From NCBI GenBank assembly GCA_958295665.1, contig OY282559.1, positions 272,750,047 through 272,814,046 on the forward strand: DNA of 64,000 nucleotides, given 5' to 3'. Position numbers and translations under genes: made by a program. The notes under the pieces are model-generated. The model saw only the letters and a program-made list of their open reading frames with translations. It did no database searches and was not told the origin of the DNA. This stretch comes from Tipula vernalis (taxonomy: Eukaryota; Arthropoda; Insecta; Diptera; Tipulidae). Shown here piece after piece: positions 46,330 to 57,448 of the stretch (position 1 is its first letter; each line of letters opens with the position of its first letter).

Positions 46330-46910
46330 ACATTATGCCTGTGAAGTATGAATGTTCGTAGTATGCACTTGACGTAAAAATTATCAAATGGTTGGTCCCT
46401 GTGGTCGGTCATATAAAAAACAAGTAATATTTGCATCAAATGTGTACGATATTCCGCCGACGAAATTTGTTCAACAAAATTCAAAAGTCCCAAGGTCGAA
46501 TGATTTTTGTCGAATGTTCGTACTTTGTGCAAAAATTATTAAATGGTCGGTCCCTCGGGTCGGCCGTATAAATAACAAGCAATATTTGCATCAAATGTTG
46601 TTCGATATTCCGCCGACGAAATTTTTTTCCAAAAATCAAAAGTCCCAAGGTCAAATGATTTTTCTCGAATGTTCGTAGTATGCACTTGATGTAAAAATTA
46701 TTAAATGGTCGGTTCCTGGAGTCGGTCATATAAATAACAATCAATATTTGCATCAAATATTGTACGATATTTCCCCGACGAAATTTGTTCAACAAAAATC
46801 AAAAGTCCCAAGATCAAATGATTTTTCTCGGATGATCGTAGTATGCACTTGATGTAAATTTATCAAATGGTCGATCCCTGCGGTCGGCCATATAAATAAC
46901 AAGCAATATT
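46330..46910. repeat. Tandem repeat of about 160 bp, left part
   Basis: The phrase tggtcggtccctgcggtcgg-like recurs at about 46388, 46544, 46706 and 46868, with other shared blocks (gatattccgccgacgaaat, atcaaaagtcccaaggtc). Spacing is 156-162 bp. The array is interrupted after aagcaatatt by a BEL element and resumes at 57182. Confidence 0.9.
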
Positions 46911-46975
46911 TGTTAAAAGGGCTTGTTTTTAACAGACTTAAATTGAACACTATGGTTTTGATTCCTTATAAAAGA
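46911..46975 (-). repeat. BEL 3' LTR, first piece
   Basis: Matches the start of 56885-57181 (tgttaaaagggcttgttttt), then is cut by the foldback element. Its last ten bases, ttataaaaga, are the left copy of the foldback target duplication. The LTR resumes at 51178. Confidence 0.9.
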
Positions 46976-49900
46976 TGAGTGTGAAGTTTATGCTAAAAAA
47001 AATAACAAAAAATTACACTGTTAAATTAACTATTTTCCAATTGGAATTTAAATGATATGAAAATTTAAATTTTTTGTAATTTTGGATTTTTCGTACCACC
47101 AAACAGATCCTTTTCATCAGAAAACAGGTTATTTTCATCCTTTTCAGATAGCTGGACCATATGTTTATATCGTTAACCAAAAGCATCCAATTTTGTTGAA
47201 CTATATTTCAGATAATTTAAAAGTTGACTGAATTTTGATGGTTTAAATAATTATTTAGCGCCGATCCTGGAAATGTCCCGAAGGCCCCGCACATTTCTTA
47301 GAATAGCTAAGCCATATAGCGGTTAATGTCACCAAGCCGATCCAATTATGATGAACTATAATATATTTCACAGTTTTTGGAATTTCAAATAATTTTTTCA
47401 TTATTTTAAAAGTTTTATATCGCCGAGAGCAGAGATGTCCACAAGATCTTGCCCATATTTTCGGATAACTTAGCCATGTGCCAGTATACGTAGCTAACCT
47501 TATCCAATTGTGATGAACTATACTATACTTCACAGAATTTAGAATTTTTAATAATTTTATTGTTTTAAAAATTGTATTTCCGATCACAGAGATGTCCACA
47601 AGGTCTTGTCTATATTTTTGAATAACTTGACCATATGCCAGTCTACGTGGTCAATCTTATTCAATTGTGATGAACTATACTATACTTCACAGAATTTCGA
47701 ATTTTTAATAATTTTATTGGTTTTAAAAATTGTTGTATCTCCAATCACAGAGATGTCCACAAGGTCTGGCTTATATTTTTGGATAACTTGGCCATATGCT
47801 AGTCTACGTGGTCAATATTATTCAATTGTGATGAACTATACTATACTTCACAGAATTTCGAATTTTTAATAATTTTATTAGTTTTAAAAATTGTATCTCC
47901 GATCACAAAGATGTCCACAAGGTCTTTCCTATATTTTTGGATAACTCGACCATATGCCAGTCTACGTGGTCAGTCTTATCGAATTGTGATGAACTATAAT
48001 ATACTTTACAGAATTTAGAATTTTTAATAATTTTATTAGTTATATAAATTGTTGTATATCCGATCACAGAGATGTCCACAAGGTCTGGCCTATATTTTCG
48101 GATAACTTGACCATATGCCAGTCTACTTGGTCAATCTTATTCAATTGTGATGAACTATACTATACTTTACAGAATTTAGAATTTTTAATAATTTAATTAG
48201 TTATATAAATTTTTGTATCTCCGATCACAGAGATGTCCACAAGGTTTGGCCTATATTTTTGGATAACTTGACCATATGTTAGTCTACTTGGTCAATCTTA
48301 TTCAATTGTGATGAACTATACTATACTTTACAGAATTTCGAATTTTTAATAATTTTATTGGTTTTAAAAATTGTTGTATCTTTAATCACAGAGATGTCCA
48401 CAAGGTCTTGCCTATATTTTCGGATAACTTGGCCATATGCCAGTCTACGTGGTCAATATTATTCAATTGTGATGAACTATACTATACTTCACAGAATTTC
48501 GAATTTTTAATAATTTTATTAGTTTTAAAAATTGTATCTCCGATCACAGAGATGTCCACAAGGTATTTCCTATATTTTTGGATAACTCGACCATATGCCA
48601 GTCTACGTGGTCAGTCTTATCGAATTGTGATGAACTATACTACACTTTACAGAATTTAGAATTTTTAATAATTTTATTAGTTTTATAAATTGTTGTATCT
48701 CTGATCAAGAGATGTCCACTAGGTCTTGTCTATATTTTTGGATAACTTGACCATATGCTAGTCTACATGGTCTATCTTATTCAATTGTGATGAACTATAC
48801 TATACTTCACAGAATTTAGAATTTTTAATAATTTTATTAGTTATATAAATTGTTGTATCTCCGATCACAGAGATGTCCACAAGGTCTAGCCTATATTTTC
48901 AAATACCTTGACCATATACTAGTAAACGTGGTCAATCTTATTCAATTGTGATGAACTATACTATACTTCACAGAATTTAGAATTTTTAATAATTTTATTA
49001 GTTTTATAAATTGTTGTATCTCTGATCAAGAGATGTCCACAAGGTCTGGCCTATATTTTCGGATAACTTGGCCATATGCCAGTCTACTTGGTCAATCTTA
49101 TCCAATTGTAATGAACTATACTATACTTCACAGAATCTAGAATTTTTATTAATTTTATTAGTTTTCTAAATTCTGTGAAGTATAGTATAGTTCATCACAA
49201 TTGGATAAGGTTATCCACGTAGACTGGCATATGGTCAAGTTATCCAAAAATATAGGCTAGACCTTGTGGACATCTCTGTGATCAGAGATACAACAATTTG
49301 TAAAACTAATAAAATTATTAAAAATTCTAAATTCTGTGAAGTATAGTATAGTTCATCACAATTGAATAAGATTGACCACGTATACTGGCATATGATCAAG
49401 TTATCCAAAAATATAGGCCAGACCTTGTGGACATCTTTGTGATCAGAGATACAAAAATTTATAAAACTAATAAAATTATTAAAAATTCTAAATTCTGTGA
49501 AGTATAGTATAGTTCATCACAATTGAATAATATTGACCACGTAGACTGGCATATGTTCAAGTTATCCAAAAATATAGGCTAGACCTTGTGGACATCTCTG
49601 TGATCAGAGATATAACAATTTATAAAACTAATAAAATTATTAAAAATTCGAAATTCTATGAAGTATAGTATAGTTCATCACAATTAAATAAAATTGACCA
49701 CGTATACTGCCATATGGTCAAGTTATTCAAAAATATAGGCCAGACCTTGTGGACTTCTCTGTGATCGGAGATACAAAAATTTATAAAACTAATAAAATTA
49801 TTAAAAATTCTAAATTCTGTGAAGTATAGTATAGTTCATCACAATTTAGTAATATTGACCACGTAGACTGGCATATGGCCAAGTTATCCTAAAATACAGG

Positions 49901-51167
49901 CAAGACCTTGTGGACATCTCTGTGATTGGAGATACAACAATTTTTAAAACCAATAAAATTATTAAAAATTCTAAATTCTATGTGTATAGTATAGTTCATC
50001 ACAATTGAATAAAATTGACCACGTAGACTGGCATATAGTCAAATTATCCAAAAATATAGGCTAGACCTTGTGGACATCTCTGTGATCAGAGATACAACAA
50101 TGTATAAAACTAATAAAATTATTAAAAATTCGAAATTCTGTGAAGTATAGTTACGTAAGTAATATATAGTTCATCACAATTGAATATTATTGACCACGTA
50201 GACTGGCATATGGCCAAGATATCCGAAAATTTAGGCAAGACCTTGTGGACATCTCTGTGATTGGAGATACAACCATTTTTAAAACCAATAAAATTACTAA
50301 AAATTCGAAATTCTGTGAAGTATAGTATAGTTCATCACAATTGAATATTATTGACCACGTAGACTGGCATATGGCCAAGTTATCCGAAAATATAGGCAAG
50401 ACCTTGTGGACATCTCTGTGATTGGAGATACAACCATTTTTAAAACCAATAAAATTATTAAAAATTCTAAATTCTGTGAAGTATAGAGTATAGTATAGTT
50501 CATCACAATTGAATAAGATTGACCACGTATACTGGCATATGGCCAAGTTATCCAAAAATATAGGCCAGACCTTGTGGACATCTCTGTGATCGGAGATACA
50601 ATTTTTAAAACAATAAAATTATTAAAAATTCTAAATTCTATGAAGTATAGTATAGTTCATCACAATTGGATAAGGTTGACCACATAGACTGGCACATAGC
50701 CAAGTTATCCGAAAATATGGGCAAAACCTTGTGGACATCTCTGCGGTCGGCGATATAAAACTTTTAATTAATGAAAAAATTTTAAAAATTCCAAAAACGG
50801 GGCTTGGTGACATTGGCCGCTATATGGCTTAGCTGTTCTAAGAAATATGCGGGGCCTTCGGGACATTTCCAGGATCGGCGCTAAATAATTATTTAAACCA
50901 TCAAAATTCAGTCAACTTTGAAATTATCTGAAATATAGTAATGTTCAACACAATTGGATGCTTTTGGTTAACGATATAAACAGATGGTCCAGCTATCTGA
51001 AAAGGATGAAAATAACCTGTTTTCTGATGAAAAGAATCTGTTTGGTGGTACGAAAAATCCAAAATTACAAAAAATTTAAATTTTCATATCATTTAAATTC
51101 CAATTGGAAAATAGCTAATTTAACAGTGTAATTTTTTGTTATTTTTTTAGCATAAACTTCACACTTA
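46976..51167. mobile_element. Foldback (FB-type) element, 4.2 kb
   Basis: Two arms of about 2 kb are inverted copies of each other and meet near 49165 with almost no spacer. The outer ends are tgagtgtgaagtttatgc and its inverse. Each arm has a few hundred bp of unique sequence (including gcgccgatcctggaaatgtc) followed by tandem units of 158-161 bp marked by gatgtccacaaggtct (47433, 47591, 47752, 47910, 48071, 48232, 48393, 48551, 48711, 48872, 49032 in the left arm, and inverted to about 50750 in the right). The flanks repeat TTATAAAAGA (46966-46975, 51168-51177), a 9-10-bp target duplication. This architecture matches foldback or MULE-like elements. No transposase is recognised; frames inside the arms are chance. 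Confidence 0.93.
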
Positions 51168-51177
51168 TTATAAAAGA

Positions 51178-51370
51178 AGTTTGTTGAATTTTAGAAAAAC
51201 GTTATAATTTTTATTTTTTATTTAATAGATTTAAATACTATTTTCAGTTAAGTAAACAGAAATTACATAAGGATAATCAGTTAAGCTAGGATACAATTGT
51301 GCTCAGAAAGGAATGATCCTTTGTTTCTTCTTTTTTCTTTCAGGAATCGTCGGAAATTATCTATCCAACA
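51178..51370 (-). repeat. BEL 3' LTR, second piece
   Basis: Continues the LTR cut at 46975. It matches 56950-57181 (gtttgttgaattttagaaaa, gaatcgtcggaaattatc) and ends ctatccaaca. Next to it, on the minus strand, gaaggggagtatg is the likely polypurine tract (51371-51383). Confidence 0.85.
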
Positions 51371-51506
51371 CATACTCCCCTTCGTTAAAAGCGGGAGGTT
51401 TTAACTAACTGTTATTGTTTTCTTCATCTTCAATTGGCAAAAGACATAACTTGGAAATTGGTCGTTTGAACTTATATTGTTTCGAGCTAATAGTGACTAC
51501 CCTTAC

Positions 51507-52460
51507 TTAACCATCGGTTCCGGGATGGACGTCAATCACTTTTGCTAGTGGCCAAAAACCTGGAGGATTGTTGTCATCTTTCATCAATACAACATCATTG
51601 ATTCGAAGGTTGCGTTTTTCACATTTTGCCGTTGTCCTTTGCTGCAACGTGTGCAGATAGTCTCTGGAATATCGCTTCCAATATGACTGTACGAACTGTT
51701 GAACGTGGTTCCATCGCGTTAGTCTCGACATTGGAATGTTTGTATAGTTTGTGTCCGGAATCAGCGAGCTTGTCCCCATGGTTAAAAAATGTGCCGGAGT
51801 GAGCGCGCCTTTATTGGTTGGATCTTCGTTGCTTATGAGGCACAATGGGCGAGAATTGAGTATACATTCAATCTGCGCCAGTACTGTGGACATTTCTTCG
51901 TTGGTTAAATGGGAATTGCCAAAGACTTTCATTAAATGCGCCTTGATTGACCGGACTGCACGTTTCCAAATTCCGCCAAAATTTGGTCCCAGCGGCGGAA
52001 TGAACGTCCACTTGAATTGGATGTCTGATACATACTGGTGGACCGCATTCTTATGTTCATCAGTTTGGAATACCCTGTAAATATCAGATAACAAATGATT
52101 AGATTCGAGAAAATTGAATCCGTTATCGCATAAAATTTCTTTAGGTACTCCCCTTCGTGACGTGAATCTCCTTAGAGCTCAAATGAATGTTGTTGTAGTC
52201 ATATCGCCTGCTACCTCAATAACATAACGATGTAATCCTTGATTAGCTTAGATCCTCTCCCTCGCTTTGATGCTAGCATAATGGGTCCAGCATAATCAAC
52301 TCCAGTCTTAGAAAATGGTCTGGATGGAGTGCCTCTTTGGTACGGTAAGTTTCCCATTAATTGCGGTGTTGCGTTGCTTGAGTGCCGGAAACAGATGATA
52401 CATTTTCGACATACGCTTCGTGCTATTTGACGCACCCCCAGAATCCAGTATTTCAATCGG
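51507..52460 (-). pseudogene. BEL integrase region
   Basis: Reading down from 52456: a Cys pair with spacing CxxC (CRKCIICF), then the first catalytic aspartate in GVDYAGP. A stop codon (near 52183) follows, then CDNGFNF with the second aspartate, and WTFIPPLGPNFGGIWKRAV and LNSRPL, typical of Pao integrases, with the C-terminal domain NDVVLMKDDNNPPGFWPLA. At least one stop and one shift break it. It would have inserted the DNA copy into the genome. Confidence 0.88.
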
Positions 52461-52554
52461 GATAGTTATACAAGTAGCGAAGGTCCAGGGTGTAAATGTT
52501 TCACATGTAGTTGATTCAGAATCATATTCGATATCTTATGCCCCTTCGGAATGA

Positions 52555-53150
52555 TCAGGGGGTGTTTAGCAAGTTGCAAGAGCAAGTTGTATTTTCCAAG
52601 CGACCATCACCTCTCAACAGGCCTTTTTGATCGATTAATGGTGATAACGTCAGTAATGCTGATTTCTTGTTCAACTGCTTGTATGATTTTAAACTGCTTA
52701 CATCAGAAGCTAACTCGATTTGTTGTATTTGTCTTATTATTTCGATTTCGGCTTCAGTCAGATCTTCTAAACTTAAACTTCCGAATTTCTTAGTTTTGGG
52801 ATTGCGAAGGTTAAATACGTATCTTTGGATGGTAGAAAATACTCTTACTAATTTGGTCCATTTTGATGTCTTCTCCACCATTTCTTCAATTAAGTTGGTA
52901 CCCTTATGTAGACTCAACTGTAAACCGATTGCATTAGTGCCAAGATGCATCTTGAGCAAATGTGGCCAAGATGCATCTTGTGTAAATAGCGATTTGGGCT
53001 CCTTCCACCATAGTTCGTTCGATAGTAATCTACTTGGTTTAATGCCACGGGTGGCTAAATCTGAAGGGTTATCTTCATTGCTTACGTGTCTCCAAATTGC
53101 ATTCGGCAATAACTTGTGTATTTCGGCTGTACGGTTTGCGACGTAGACTT
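52555..53150 (-). pseudogene. BEL RNase H to integrase linker
   Basis: WRHVSNEDNPSDLATRG marks the end of the BEL RNase H region. A helical linker follows, with LTEAEIEIIRQIQ and LSPLIDQKGLLRGDGRL, the usual lead into integrase. A stop separates it from the preceding RNase H segment near 53152. Confidence 0.85.
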
Positions 53151-53151
53151 T

Positions 53152-54726
53152 TTATTTCTTAGGGCAACCCGATTTTAACCATGACAGTACTACAGTTGAA
53201 TCAGACCAAAGATAAATTAGAATTGTTGTGAGTTCGAATGCTTGGCAAACGTTAGTGACGAGCTTAGCTAGCAAATGTGCTCCGCACAACTCCAATCGAG
53301 GAAGACTTACGGATTGGATTGGTGCTACCTTGCTCTTGTTAGTTACCAAGTTAGTCGAAATTTTGTTGTTTGACGTTGTTCTAAAATAGACACATGCGGC
53401 GTATGCGAGCTCACTCGCATCGCTGAAACCATGCACTTCAATACACTTTGTATTTGGACCAATAAGTCTTGGAATTTGGAGCAGCTTAATTTCTTCGAAC
53501 TCTGACTTAATATCTCTCCAACGTCTTTGCAATTCTTCGGGTATTTCCTCGTCCCAAGATACTTTGGCTAGCCATAGATGTTGCATCATTAGTTTTGTTT
53601 TTAATACGAACGGTGATAACCAACCCAAGTGGTCAAATATTCTGGAGAATATGGACAGGATAGTTCTTTTGGTGTAGACCCTTTCTGTTGGAATGTTTAC
53701 ATTAAAATGAAAAAAATCATTAACCGGATCCCATAGCATAGGTTGATCGGAAAACGAAATGGATTGAGTGCGATCTCCCAACTGTTGGAAATTCGATTTC
53801 CATTTTCTTAAAGGGAATCCATGCTTACTTAAAACAGATGTTGGATCGTTTTTCAATAGTACAGCTTCCTGTTCGCTGTTAGCACCGGCACGCAGGTCAT
53901 CAACGTAAAAATGTTGCTTAATTATTCTTAAAACTTCGGGAAAATCTGCTTCATTCTCTTCAGCTACAAGCGGTAATGCTCTCGTAGATAAAAATGAGGC
54001 TGCGCTGACGTGCCGTATGTGACGGTTTTGAACTCGAAATGGTCGATTGGTTGGTCTTTGGATGTTCTCCACAAAATTCATTGGTATCTGGTTTGCCTCG
54101 GTTCAATTAGAATTTGCCTGTACATCTTTTCGATGTCGGCAGTTAAGGCAACTGGAAACACTCTAAATCGCAGCAGAACTGCCCACAATGTTGGTTGAAC
54201 AGTAGGACCGATTAGTAATTTATCGTTGAGAGAAAATTCACTTGACGATCGGCCTGATCCGTCGAAGACAACTCTTAGTTTAGTCGTCTCGCTGCTATGT
54301 TTCCAAATGCCGTGATGTGGCAAATAACCTGCTTCCTCTTGCGGTATATCTAATTGTCGGGACGATATTTTCACCATATGCCCCAATATTTCGTACTCTT
54401 CTAGAAATTCCCGATACATTTTCCCAAACACAGGATTGGATGCTATCTTGCGCTCCATGGCAAGTAATCCACCTTTTGCAGCTATGTAAGTATCGCCTAG
54501 CTTTAGAACATTCTCCTTAAATGGAAGTTGCACAATGAACCTTCCTGAAATATCACGTTTCGTTGTTGTCTTAAAATGTTCTTTGCATTTAAGTTCATCT
54601 TCGTTCCCTTCATTCTCCGCGACGATTTCCTCCAGCTCCCAGAATTTTTTGAGTGTTGCATCTAAATTTTTATCTAAATTTGGTTCATCCGTTGCTATTA
54701 ACTGAACGCTGCGTAACTTCTCGATA
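53152..54726 (-). pseudogene. BEL reverse transcriptase and RNase H
   Basis: Runs from FWELEEI (near 54640) through LRVVFDGSGRSS, ALTADIEKMYRQI (first RT aspartate) and the YVDD box (QHFYVDDLRAG). It then continues to the Pao-specific segment (FDHLGWLSPFVLKTKLMMQ) and an RNase H start (VHGFSDASELAYAA, LWSDSTVVLSWL). A shift near 54080 separates the first RT motif from YVDD. It is a recognisable but inactive polymerase. Confidence 0.9.
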
Positions 54727-55581
54727 TTATCTTGGCCTTGTGATTGTCCAGAGACAACCCTCTTGCGCTATTGGTGAGTCTGGCGAATGAATTGATTGAC
54801 CTTGTTTCATGATATAGAAGAAGTGGTCAGCTCCGATGAGAATATCAATATTCTTCTTATTAAAATATGTTGGATCAGCTAACGGCAGATCTTCAAATTT
54901 TTCAGCACCTTGTATTTGAGATTGGGCATATTGGGATGTCGTAGTTATCTGGCTAAGGATGAATGCATTTAATTGAAGTTCAAATGAATTATCATATTTA
55001 GACACGATTTCAATTGTCGTTTTACCCTGAACTCTCGTATTGGAGGTTGCAAGTCCGCTAACAAGAATATTAGTTCTTTTACGTATTAGCTGTAACTTCC
55101 TCGCGAATGAATCAGAAGCAAATGACGTCTGCGAACCTGAGTCCAGTAGCACATCACATTCGTGCAAACGACCAAATCGATCAATTGCATTAACTGCGGC
55201 GGTAGGTAATATCGCATAACCCGTGCATGCTAAATTAGAGATGGTGCTGTTTTCATTGGCCAGGTCTAACTTGATGCTACGATTTGAATTGCGTAAGTTT
55301 TTTGCAATTGGTGTAACAATATCGGCAACTAGTTTTTGAGCTTTCGACGTATTACCTTGTTGGACTACAATGGCTGAGAGTGATGTGCTGCTTACGTTTG
55401 ACGTTACGCCATCATGTAATGTGCTGTGATGTCTGCGACCACATTTTATACGTGACCGTCGGGATTGGCACCTGTTAACTCGGTGTGTTGTAGATAGGCA
55501 GTTAAAACATGCGATTAATTTAAGAACTTGGTCTCGTTTGTCCTTTGACTCAAGTTTTAAAAATCTTTCACATTTGAACAA
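54727..55581 (-). pseudogene. BEL zinc knuckle and aspartic protease
   Basis: A Cys/His zinc-knuckle region (CFNCLSTTHRVNRC, then CGRRHHSTLH) is followed by a protease with the motif LLDSGSQTSF. A single-base shift near 54770 separates it from the reverse transcriptase; another break separates it from Gag. Confidence 0.87.
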
Positions 55582-55593
55582 TCTATGCGGCTA

Positions 55594-56640
55594 ATTGCAT
55601 TATGGACATGGTCTTAGTTAAGAGTTACAATATTTCTTATCACCTGAAACGGTATTTTGCGCTTTAACTGTTGTTACCTTACTTTGATGTGATTTGAACT
55701 CGCATGGCTCTAAATCATCGCATCGATTTTCGACGAACTTAAGAAATGCTTCTTAGTTTGAATAATCCTTGCCGGCGGTCGATAGTGCCCATGCTTGTTG
55801 CTTTGTATCTGAATCAGTTTTCATCAACAATATGTGTATTAACCATACGTCATGAGATTCGGCTTCTTTCGCCAATGCTGTGAGACCTCGAACGACTTGA
55901 TCTGCTATGTTATTTAGGTTACGTAATTTCTTTGCAGATTTCTCTTTCACCACTGGTATATCGAAAAACGTCTGAACAAAGTTACTTACTGCTATCCCCT
56001 TTTAATCATATCTTTGCAAATTTTGGACCACGCAGCTTGGTAGATGGCTTCCGAGATCGCAAAGTGTCTGATTAGTTCTGCTGCTTCGCCCTTGAGACAA
56101 CTTCTTAGATACTGGAAATTTTCAGCATCCGATAGATATGTTTTATTGACTACTGATGCGGTAAACAAATCTTTGAAACTTTGAAATTACTTGTAATCGC
56201 CATCGAATGTTGGTACGTGTAAACGTGGTAACCTTTCGGTAAAGTGTGGCTCCTCAGAAGACTGATTCAAAAAACTTTGGTTTAATGATGATGATAATGT
56301 GCTAGTAAATTTAGCCAGAAATTCGTGTTGCTGCTCAGCTGTGCGCGTCATTATTTGATTGAATTGGTCCACTATTGAAACACCGGCCTGGCTTGACAAA
56401 GCCTCTTTTAACTTAACCTTAATTTGAATATATTTGGCTTCTATGTCGACAACTACCGTGGCGCCTTCCATTGCGATTAACTTTGAATCTGCTTCCTTAA
56501 ATTCTGCGAAACCACGCTCTAGAAGATCTAACCTAGAGGATATTTCACTCGATTTGGATTCGGCATTTAAGTTGCTTGACCACGTTTTGCAGTCCACTCC
56601 TTTATTTTTTCGGACATTTAAATTCACTAACTTATATTGT
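55594..56640 (-). pseudogene. BEL Gag region, broken
   Basis: The first segment (56627-56187) is helical and ends LPRLHVPTFDGDYK, the usual BEL Gag phrase, with a premature stop directly after. The same frame then continues with FQSFKDLFTASV and YLRSCLKGEAAELI, followed by another stop near 56000. A further piece at 55953-55753 is also recognisable. This is a dead gag. Confidence 0.85.
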
Positions 56641-56864
56641 TCACTATAGCAGTTAAATTTGCGATTTTGGACACTTAAATATCACTTGTTGAAATATATA
56701 CGCCACGATACAAGTATGACAATAAATGTTTGGATAACTGTCGCTACTGTACTTAAATTTACGTTTTTGGGCAGTTAACCTTAACAACCTAAAGACGCGT
56801 TTTTTTTTTTCTTAAACCGGTTCGGTATCATTCGAGAATAAAATCACATACACTTACTACCGTA

Positions 56865-56882
56865 ATCTGGCTCGAAGAACCA
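56865..56882 (-). promoter_or_regulatory. BEL primer-binding site
   Basis: On the minus strand, two bases after the LTR, the sequence tggttcttcgagccagat starts with TGG and suits a tRNA 3' end. I cannot name the tRNA with certainty. Confidence 0.6.
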
Positions 56883-56884
56883 TA

Positions 56885-57181
56885 TGTTAAAAGGGCTTGT
56901 TTTTAACAGACTTAAATTTAACACTATTGTTCCGATTCCTTAGGCAATATAAAAGGAGTTTGTTGAATTTTAGAAAAACGTTATAATTTTTATTTTTTTT
57001 AATAGATTTAAATACATTCTATATTTTCAGATAAGTAAACAGAAATTACATGAGGATAATCAGTTAAGCTAGGATACAATTGTGCTCAGATTATTGTAAA
57101 TTGTTTTTATTTAATAAAGGAATGATCCTTTGTTTCTTCTTTCTTCTTTCAGGAATCGTCGGAAATTATCAATCCAAAACA
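56885..57181 (-). repeat. BEL 5' LTR
   Basis: 297 bp, tgttaaaaggg at one edge and ccaaaaca at the other, followed by the target duplication ATATT. It differs from the split 3' LTR by many substitutions and small insertions (for example ggcaatataaaagg). Confidence 0.9.
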
Positions 57182-57260
57182 ATATTTGCATCAAATATTG
57201 TACGATATTTCGACAACGAAATTTGTTCAACAAAAATCAAAAGACAAATGATTTTCTCGA
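57182..57260. repeat. Tandem repeat of about 160 bp, right remnant
   Basis: Resumes with atatttgcatcaaatattg and gacgatatttc-like sequence as in 46330-46910, then degenerates after about 80 bp. Confidence 0.85.
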
Positions 57261-57448
57261 ATGTCCGATGACTGCGCTAGATAGTCTCTGGACTTTAAGG
57301 CTATGTCGAGGGACTAACTTCTAGAGCATTTAAAAAAAAATAAAAATTTGGATATAACAATTCAATATTAAATTTATTAAAATTCAATTTTAGAAAATAT
57401 ACAAATTTTTAATTTTATAATTTTTCATAAAACAAAATCGACATTTTT

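Larger units (their letters stand above)
46911..57181 (-). mobile_element. Degenerate BEL/Pao LTR retrotransposon (with foldback insertion)
   Basis: LTRs begin TGTT and end AACA (or its diverged equivalent). The duplication ATATT flanks it (46906-46910, 57182-57186) within the 160-bp repeat. The coding strand is minus: gag, protease, RT/RNase H and integrase run from 56.6 down to 51.5 kb. The LTRs differ at many sites and the coding region has several stops and shifts, so the insertion is old and inactive. Removing the nested foldback leaves an element of about 6.1 kb, a usual BEL size. Confidence 0.92.

Noticed and set aside
47255..50813. Regularly spaced repeats considered as a CRISPR array
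   Set aside because: The unit is 160 bp with no unique spacers, arranged as two inverted arms with a target duplication; this is a foldback transposon in eukaryotic DNA.
51751..53146. Plus-strand frames opposite the BEL Pol
   Set aside because: They are shadows of the minus-strand integrase and RNase H, which carry recognisable motifs.
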